Origin: JBLHGU01 sp047615875
Lineage (GTDB): Bacteria > Pseudomonadota > Gammaproteobacteria > Arenicellales > CAJQKF01
Length of the DNA: 11,470 nucleotides
Assembly (NCBI GenBank): GCA_047615875.1
Contig: JBLHGU010000155.1
Span: 1 to 11,470 of the forward strand
Direction of reading: 5' to 3'
The notes beneath the pieces were generated by a model that saw nothing but the letters and a program-made list of their open reading frames with translations, was not told the origin of the DNA and made no database searches. Each line of letters starts with the position of its first letter. Within the stretch, counting starts at the first letter, position 1. Shown here piece after piece: positions 7,701 through 11,470 of the stretch. The position numbers were made by a program, and so were the translations under genes.

Positions 7701-8180
7701 ACTTTGGTGGGGCAGTGTTGAAGACTTACAGGTATGGTCGTCTCCAGCTAGCGCCAGCACACCGCCAAAGCGAGAAGTTCCCGCATTATTAGCATGCTTG
7801 AAAGCATCGCCACTGCGATCTACACCTGGGCCTTTGCCATACCAAATGCCGAATACCCCATCAACCTTGGCGCCGTCAAATAAATTCACTTGCTGACTAC
7901 CCCACACAGCAGTAGCAGCCAGATCCTCATTGACCCCGGGTTGAAAATGAATTCGGTGTTTTTTAAGTTCTTGCGGGGCGTTCCATAAAGCCCGGTCAAA
8001 CCCACCCAGGGGAGAACCCCGATAACCAGAAATAAAACAGGCTGTATCGAGACCATTTGCCAGGTCCCGTTGGCGTTGTAGCATGGGCAATCGTACGAGT
8101 GCCTGCACACCAGTCAGAAAGACATGGCCCTCGGAAACAGCATATTTATCTTCTAGGGTGACATCGGCCAGATGCGTCAT
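4719..8180 (-). CDS. Fused indolepyruvate:ferredoxin oxidoreductase (alpha-beta fusion)
   Basis: This single-chain thiamine-diphosphate enzyme oxidatively decarboxylates arylpyruvates or related 2-oxoacids to acyl-CoA and passes electrons to ferredoxin or another carrier. At 1153 residues it has the usual length of the proteobacterial fused form. In order: pyrimidine-binding domain with GYRGSPLGG from residue 52; CSGCPHNT (C433, C436); TPP-binding domain from GCHYMALWMDRRT to VNLGDGTYFHSG, with the GDG...N motif at 497-526; an iron-sulfur segment with C635, C638, C641, C647, then C668, C674, C679; the gamma domain from VGGTGVVTIG (about 724) through GLAQKYGAVVSYVKI; and a C-terminal extension to the end. 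All expected motifs are intact. The ATG at 8180 is chosen because GGAG lies eight bases upstream and MTHLADVTLEDKY is the normal family start; a TTG seven codons earlier lacks support. It heads a likely operon with CoxG and CLC. In vivo substrate and acceptor are not shown by the sequence. Confidence 0.95.
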   Translation of the reverse strand: MTHLADVTLEDKYAVSEGHVFLTGVQALVRLPMLQRQRDLANGLDTACFISGYRGSPLGGFDRALWNAPQELKKHRIHFQPGVNEDLAATAVWGSQQVNLFDGAKVDGVFGIWYGKGPGVDRSGDAFKHANNAGTSRFGGVLALAGDDHTCKSSTLPHQSEFAFIDANIPVLNPSGVQEILDFGILGFEMSRYSGCWVALKTIAETIDSSATVSVSSNNHRVVIPEDFEFPDGGIHIRWPDQPMDQEQRLHQYKIYAALAFARANNLNRIVLDSKQPRLGIATTGKSYLDVLQALEDLGIDQDEAERVGLRLFKIGMPWPLEKESVREFAEGLQEVLVVEEKRAVIENQLKEQLYNWKPDVRPLVVGKFDEKGEWILPSSGELTPARIARVIASRIAPYYQSDSISQRLQFLDDKERALEKSPVKLNRTPYFCSGCPHNTSTKVPEGSLALAGIGCHYMALWMDRRTATFTQMGGEGASWIGQAPFTDTPHVFVNLGDGTYFHSGILAIRAAVSAKVNVTYKLLVNDAVAMTGGQPVDGILSADRITYQLVGEGVERILVVSDEPQQFSGENSLPPQASLHHRDELPALQLELREQQGVSVIVYVQTCATEKRRRRKRGSLPQPDTRVFINSEICEGCGDCGVQSNCLAIVPKETPLGRKREIDQSACNMDYSCVKGFCPSFVLVKGGKLRSAKKVAKTSIAEVLPEPQLIETGENYGIVITGVGGTGVVTIGALLGMAAHLDQKGCTVLDMTGLAQKYGAVVSYVKISPQPDEIKAVRVAAGGADLLIGCDSVVASGFDALSKIQQNKTRVLINSHQSTTAEFLSSPDLVFPAEHIKSTIENTAGKENCNFFDATRVAQQQLGNTIGANLLMVGYAWQKGLLPLSKEALMKAIELNAVAIDFNKQAFELGRQLAHNPGSVVMRNKSAVVEAKAPETLAQLVSLYSNRLVEYQDVKYAEKFRSLVNRVHLREQEITESGEELSKQVAKCYYRLLAYKDEYEVARQLSNQAFLNQLSTQFEGDYTIQFQLAPPLFRKLDKATGRPQKRSFGRWIMGLMKLLAGMKFLRGSRLDVFGLQAERRMERRLITEYEDSVDHVVASLTGYNYNSAIAYLGWAESIRGFGPVKEESVLACSVKRDQLRLEFEQNYEQDAA

Positions 8181-8342
8181 AAATATTTCTCCAAGCCCCA
8201 ATACGCGCCAAACTGGCTGGCTATTTCAATCCAACCCAACATGACTAAATTTGTACAGAGGTTCGTTGGTGTTATGCTTGCTCTATATTCCATTAGTTTC
8301 AGTCTTATTTTATTAGATTCCCTTATATCATAATCGTTCCCT
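8181..8342. promoter_or_regulatory. Divergent control region between oxidoreductase and amidase genes
   Basis: This 162-base AT-rich gap must hold the promoters of both divergent units. On the plus side, CATAAT (8329-8334, five of six bases) is the best -10 near the amidase; the -35 position is only a T-rich run (about 8305-8311). Initiation from it would fall at or just before the ATG at 8343, giving a leaderless message. TATATT at 8284-8289 is an alternative upstream -10 with a poor -35. On the minus side I see no convincing promoter. No clear palindromic operator or riboswitch structure was found. Confidence 0.4.
8189..8192 (-). promoter_or_regulatory. Ribosome binding site fixing the oxidoreductase start
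   Basis: Minus-strand GGAG within TTGGAGA stands eight bases before the ATG at 8180-8178. It is among the best Shine-Dalgarno sequences in the window and decides for this ATG over the in-frame TTG at 8201. Confidence 0.75.
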
Positions 8343-9737
8343 ATGTTACCTGATCTATACCAACTCACTCGCGATATTCGCAATGGCATATTAAGCCCCA
8401 TTGATTTAGTTGATAGTGCGCTACAAAACCAGTCTGTCCTTGAACCGCAACAGAATGCCTTTAAACTAATTACTGATGGACTGGCCAGAAAGTCTGCAGA
8501 AGCTGCAACAGCAAGCTTCGCCTGTGGCAGTGATCCAGGCCCACTCGCCGGGCTACCGATTTCGGTAAAGGACTTATATGCCGTTACCGGTTACCCAACC
8601 TATGCAGGCAGTCAGAAAGAAGTGCCCGAGATATACAATCAACAAGGACCAATTGTTGACTTAATACGCTCACAATTGGGCGTCATTACCGGTAAGACCC
8701 ACACCGTAGAATTTGCGTTCGGTGGGTTGGGTGTAAATAGCCATTGGGGTACGCCCTGGAACCCCTGGGATGCGTCGACCCATAGAGTATCAGGTGGCTC
8801 CAGCGCTGGCGCTGGTGTCAGCCTGATACAGGGTAGCGCACTCATCGCATTGGGATCGGATACCGCAGGCTCGGTTAGAATCCCGGCCAGTGTAACCGGC
8901 ACGGTTGGATTGAAAACCAGCTTTGGTCGCTGGTCACTGAATGGTATTTTTCCATTAAGTCAGACACTCGACACTGCCGGAATTCTTACTCGATCAGTGG
9001 CGGATGCAGCCTTTGCTTTCGCCATTCTTGATCCATTCACCCATGAAAATCCCTGGGACTTTGTTGATAGCCTGCGTAACGCTAATGCACCGCGCCTGGG
9101 TACCGGTGAAACAGCATTGTGGGAGACCAGTAAAGCCTCTATATCGGCTTGTGTTTTAGGGGCTTTAAAAGAATTGGAACAAAAAGGTGCCCGACTGATC
9201 GAGGCACCATTACCTGAAGCCGTGGATGCACAGAACTTGTTACGCAAGGGGAACGTGGTAGCTTCTGAGATAGCCGAACGGCTTCATTCAGACATGCCGG
9301 AGTGGCTTACATTACTCGACGCATTAGTAGGTTCGCGAATTCGGGACGGTGACGACATCAGCGCTAGTGAGTATATCGGCAGAATCCGAACACTTAAGCG
9401 CATCACAGATACGTCTAGTAGGCGATTTAATAATTGTGATGTGATGGTTTGCCCAACAGTGCCAGTCACTCCTCCAGCATTGGACACCGTTCTGGATATT
9501 GAAAGCTATCGTCCGGCAAACATGAGTAGTCTGCATCATACCTGTGCGGCTAACTCCCTTTCCCTCTGTGCAATAACTATACCGGCAGGCCTGGACGATG
9601 AAGGTATGCCAGTCGGGCTTCAACTCATGGCGCCATTTAACCAGGAACGAAATTTACTAGCGACCGCGTTGTGGATAGAAGACTGCTTAGGTAATTCGTC
9701 ACAGCGCCTCGGCAAAGCACCATTGGGAGTCAGTTAG
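8343..9737 (+). CDS. Amidase-signature family hydrolase
   Basis: This 464-residue amidase-signature enzyme hydrolyses carboxamides to acid and ammonia with a Ser-cisSer-Lys triad. The triad is visible: K76 in ISVKDLYAVTGYPT, S153 in the GGSSAG loop, and nucleophile S177 in GSDTAGSVRIPAS, with the S153-S177 spacing of 24 seen in fatty acid amide hydrolase. Family GSDTGGS reads GSDTAGS here, a mild change. The C-terminal CPTVPVTPP and PAGLDDEGMPVGLQLMAP segments are also typical. Without gatB or gatC nearby it is unlikely to be the GatA subunit of the tRNA amidotransferase. The substrate cannot be read from the sequence. The start has no Shine-Dalgarno sequence, and CATAAT ends nine bases upstream, so the transcript may be leaderless. 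The stop lies one base before the NudF start, so the two genes form an operon. Confidence 0.9.
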   Translation: MLPDLYQLTRDIRNGILSPIDLVDSALQNQSVLEPQQNAFKLITDGLARKSAEAATASFACGSDPGPLAGLPISVKDLYAVTGYPTYAGSQKEVPEIYNQQGPIVDLIRSQLGVITGKTHTVEFAFGGLGVNSHWGTPWNPWDASTHRVSGGSSAGAGVSLIQGSALIALGSDTAGSVRIPASVTGTVGLKTSFGRWSLNGIFPLSQTLDTAGILTRSVADAAFAFAILDPFTHENPWDFVDSLRNANAPRLGTGETALWETSKASISACVLGALKELEQKGARLIEAPLPEAVDAQNLLRKGNVVASEIAERLHSDMPEWLTLLDALVGSRIRDGDDISASEYIGRIRTLKRITDTSSRRFNNCDVMVCPTVPVTPPALDTVLDIESYRPANMSSLHHTCAANSLSLCAITIPAGLDDEGMPVGLQLMAPFNQERNLLATALWIEDCLGNSSQRLGKAPLGVS

Positions 9738-9738
9738 A

Positions 9739-10356
9739 ATGAAAACAGCATTCCGGCGTGACGAAGTTGAAGTAGTCAACAAAGAACGTGTTTACGATGG
9801 ATATTTCAAAGTAGATCGCTATGAGTTCGTACATCCTCTATATGCCGGCGGACAAAGCGAGATATTGTCTCGTGAAGTTTTCGAGCGCGGCCAGGTAGGT
9901 GCCGTATTACCCTACGATCCGGTAACTGATCAGATTGTGTTGATTGAGCAATTTAGACCGGGGCCCTATGCAGCCGGTTCGGAATGTTGGTTGCTGGAAA
10001 CCGTGGCAGGTGTTCTTGAGAGCGGCGAAAATCCAGAGCAATTAGTCATACGGGAAGCTGAGGAGGAGGCTGGATGCAAAATTCAGGCACTTGAGTATGT
10101 CATGCGATTTTTTGTATCCCCTGGCGCATCTACCGAAACCGTTGATCTATTCTGTGGAAAAGTTAACACTATTGGCATAGGTGGTTTGCATGGATTGGCA
10201 AGCGAGGGCGAAGACATTAAAGTTATGGTGGTTGACCGGGAGGAAGCCTGGTCAATGTTAGGCGAGGGGAAATTTGTAAATGCAAAAACCATCATTGCCT
10301 TGCAATGGTTACAACTTAACTGGCAACGAATGCAAAAGTTGTGGAATGAACCATAA
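9739..10356 (+). CDS. nudF: ADP-ribose pyrophosphatase (Nudix hydrolase NudF)
   Basis: NudF cleaves ADP-ribose to AMP and ribose 5-phosphate, removing a reactive product of NAD turnover and limiting glycogen precursors. The 205-residue protein aligns along its length with E. coli NudF, as I recall it. The N-terminus (VYDGYFKVDRYEF), VLLPYDPVTDQIVLIEQFRPG-like core and C-terminal HGLASEGEDIKVMVVDREEA are all shared. The Nudix box runs from G91 to C113, with E97, R105, E106, E109, E110 and G112 in place. The proline that marks ADP-ribose hydrolases stands 15 residues after the box (P128 in FFVSPGAST). GGGAG at 9725-9729 is a good ribosome binding site, nine bases before the ATG and inside the end of the amidase gene. 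In E. coli nudF is followed by yqiB and cpdA; here it instead follows an amidase and ends its operon. Confidence 0.95.
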   Translation: MKTAFRRDEVEVVNKERVYDGYFKVDRYEFVHPLYAGGQSEILSREVFERGQVGAVLPYDPVTDQIVLIEQFRPGPYAAGSECWLLETVAGVLESGENPEQLVIREAEEEAGCKIQALEYVMRFFVSPGASTETVDLFCGKVNTIGIGGLHGLASEGEDIKVMVVDREEAWSMLGEGKFVNAKTIIALQWLQLNWQRMQKLWNEP

Positions 10357-10529
10357 ACGAGCGGCATACCTGCCCTTCAGGGAGGATGTTGCTTTATCTG
10401 TTACAAATCGAGGTCAAAGTACAACCAGACCCTGTGAAGCCTTATTTCTAATAAATATTTTTCTCCAGATTGGAGTAACACAGACGATTTGATTAGAGTA
10501 GAAAAAAATAGTTGTTGGCACCTGTCAGT
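10357..10529. other. Convergent intergenic gap without clear terminator
   Basis: This 173-base gap separates the ends of nudF and the alpha/beta hydrolase gene. A small stem, CCT(G)CCC-TTCA-GGGAGG (10369-10385), could end plus-strand transcription but has no T-run after it. A CTCCA-GAT-TGGAG stem (10463-10475) has T residues on the wrong side for the plus strand and A residues after it on the minus strand. A T-run on the minus strand (plus-strand A-run at about 10501-10508) follows no convincing stem. I see no gene here. Confidence 0.4.
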
Positions 10530-11357
10530 CTACTTCACACAGGTTTTAAGAAAATCCTGCAGCTCTGCATTAAATCTTTCGGATTGTTCCCAGAACATCA
10601 TATGCTCACCAAAAGCAGATATACGGGCAGTTTGTAAATTATCTGCACACCACTTTGTTACAACTTCATATTGATTTTTTCTAACTACACACCAAACTGG
10701 CATCAGCTCACCAATCCTGATCAACTCTGTCCGAAAGTCCAGAAAATGTGCTGATGCATTAAGCAAAGCGGCTGTTTCATTTGAGGTTTTAACGGTCATA
10801 CTGATTATCCATTCAATGGCGTCCGATGACCGATCTTCCAGCATCCAAGTGGCAAATTCATGATTAGCCTTTCCTGGGCCTTTCAACTTCGCCATCGTAA
10901 AAAACTCTTCAGCTCCATCACGGTCATCAAAAGTATAGGTAACCCAATCATCTTTATTGCTTTCTCCACACGCTCTGGGCGGACCATCTAACATGATAAA
11001 TCCAGCCAGTTTGGCAGAACCGAATTGACTTACATAGGAAAGAGTAGCCAAAGTAGCAAATGACCAACCGCATAAAACCAGCCCCTCAAGACCTAACGCG
11101 ATTATGAATTCATGCAGGTCCTCCCCGTGCTTTTCGTAATAATTTCCGTTTGCAGTTGTTGCCGTCAACCCATGGGAGCGCGGGTCTAACGTAATGAATC
11201 GATAGGCTGTTGAATCCTCAAAACACGTCAGCTGTCTGCAAAAAACTTCTGAGGTCATCGTCCAGCCAGGAACAAATACTACTGGAATCTCGCCCCACCC
11301 CGATTCCTGGTAATACATCTTCAACCCACTCGCAAGCTGAATATAGCGTTCAGTCAT
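10530..11357 (-). CDS. Alpha/beta hydrolase fold protein
   Basis: This 275-residue cytoplasmic protein (no signal peptide) has the alpha/beta hydrolase fold. VVFVPGWTMTSEVF (residues 26-39) gives the oxyanion-hole strand and loop. ITLDPRSHGLT (55-65) is the usual second landmark. The nucleophile elbow CGWSFATL holds S99, with the last Gly of GxSxG changed to Ala (A101). The catalytic His is H252 in FGEHMMFWEQSERFN, a typical ending for this family. The usual acid after strand seven is not evident, since the segment there is VVRKNQYE with N228; D124 in MLDGPPR could serve instead. The substrate is unknown: esterase, lactonase or a non-heme haloperoxidase-like enzyme are all possible. The ATG lies inside the end of the upstream minus-strand frame (8-base overlap) and has no Shine-Dalgarno sequence, which suggests translational coupling. 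Confidence 0.85.
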   Translation of the reverse strand: MTERYIQLASGLKMYYQESGWGEIPVVFVPGWTMTSEVFCRQLTCFEDSTAYRFITLDPRSHGLTATTANGNYYEKHGEDLHEFIIALGLEGLVLCGWSFATLATLSYVSQFGSAKLAGFIMLDGPPRACGESNKDDWVTYTFDDRDGAEEFFTMAKLKGPGKANHEFATWMLEDRSSDAIEWIISMTVKTSNETAALLNASAHFLDFRTELIRIGELMPVWCVVRKNQYEVVTKWCADNLQTARISAFGEHMMFWEQSERFNAELQDFLKTCVK

Positions 11358-11470
11358 GTCGAGAAAACACTAACACGTAAAATGGATCCTTGAACGAACG
11401 GTCAATTCGGCGACTGTTTGAAAGATCTAAACCTGCTTTCTCCATAGATTTTTGGATGGCATCTGGATGA
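11350..11470 (-). CDS. C-terminal end of an unidentified gene (cut by window edge)
   Basis: A minus-strand frame enters from the right edge and stays open for 39 codons to a TGA at 11352-11350. The other two minus-strand frames are closed. The visible end reads, in part, SMEKAGLDLSNS followed by DPFYVLVFSRHD at the terminus. A helix with KAG then a PFYVLV strand near the end resembles the C-terminal strand order of class I SAM-dependent methyltransferases, but the piece is too short to assign. Its stop overlaps the alpha/beta hydrolase start by eight bases, which supports a real, cotranscribed gene. Confidence 0.45.
   Translation of the reverse strand, partial: HPDAIQKSMEKAGLDLSNSRRIDRSFKDPFYVLVFSRHD

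Noticed and set aside
8181..8201. Seven-codon N-terminal extension of the oxidoreductase from a TTG
   Set aside because: The ATG at 8180 has GGAG at the right distance, and the extension would overlap that site; family proteins begin at the ATG position.
10386..10451. 22-codon plus-strand frame after GGGAGG downstream of nudF
   Set aside because: The purine run touches the ATG, leaving no spacing for initiation, and the peptide shows no recognisable features.
10463..10475. CTCCA-GAT-TGGAG hairpin downstream of nudF
   Set aside because: Perfect five-base stem, but the T-rich side precedes it for plus-strand transcripts and the minus-strand copy is followed by A residues. Not called as a terminator.

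Overview
The window looks like a piece of a gammaproteobacterial chromosome, probably a marine or free-living heterotroph. This rests on the divergent guaB/xseA pair, a NudF that aligns closely with the enterobacterial enzyme, and a fused single-chain indolepyruvate:ferredoxin oxidoreductase of the proteobacterial type. Base composition is moderate and even. I see no insertion sequence, tRNA, rRNA, CRISPR array or prophage gene. No stretch over 300 bases lacks a gene.

Left part (1-2922): the start of guaB (IMP dehydrogenase) runs leftward off the edge. Divergent from it are xseA (exonuclease VII large subunit) and, overlapping xseA by one base, a secreted LytM/M23-type protein whose zinc and catalytic residues are replaced. 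A 50-residue single-span membrane protein of the DUF5989 type follows; it was found by reading the gap.

Middle (2937-8180, minus strand): a compact three-gene array reads, in transcription order, fused indolepyruvate oxidoreductase (1153 aa), a CoxG-type SRPBCC protein (157 aa) and a CLC chloride transport protein (425 aa). Gaps are 17 and 13 bases, so it is very likely one operon. The CLC protein has Tyr at the gating-glutamate position and Val at the internal-glutamate position, which predicts a passive channel rather than a proton-coupled exchanger.

Right part (8343-11470): an amidase-signature hydrolase and NudF (ADP-ribose pyrophosphatase) form a plus-strand pair one base apart. Converging on them is an alpha/beta hydrolase, whose start overlaps the end of an unidentified gene entering from the right edge.

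No clear new defence or mobile system is present. The best leads are the inactivated LytM protein, the CLC protein without coupling glutamates, the oxidoreductase-CoxG-CLC operon, and two genes (guaB and the amidase) whose best -10 elements would give leaderless transcripts.
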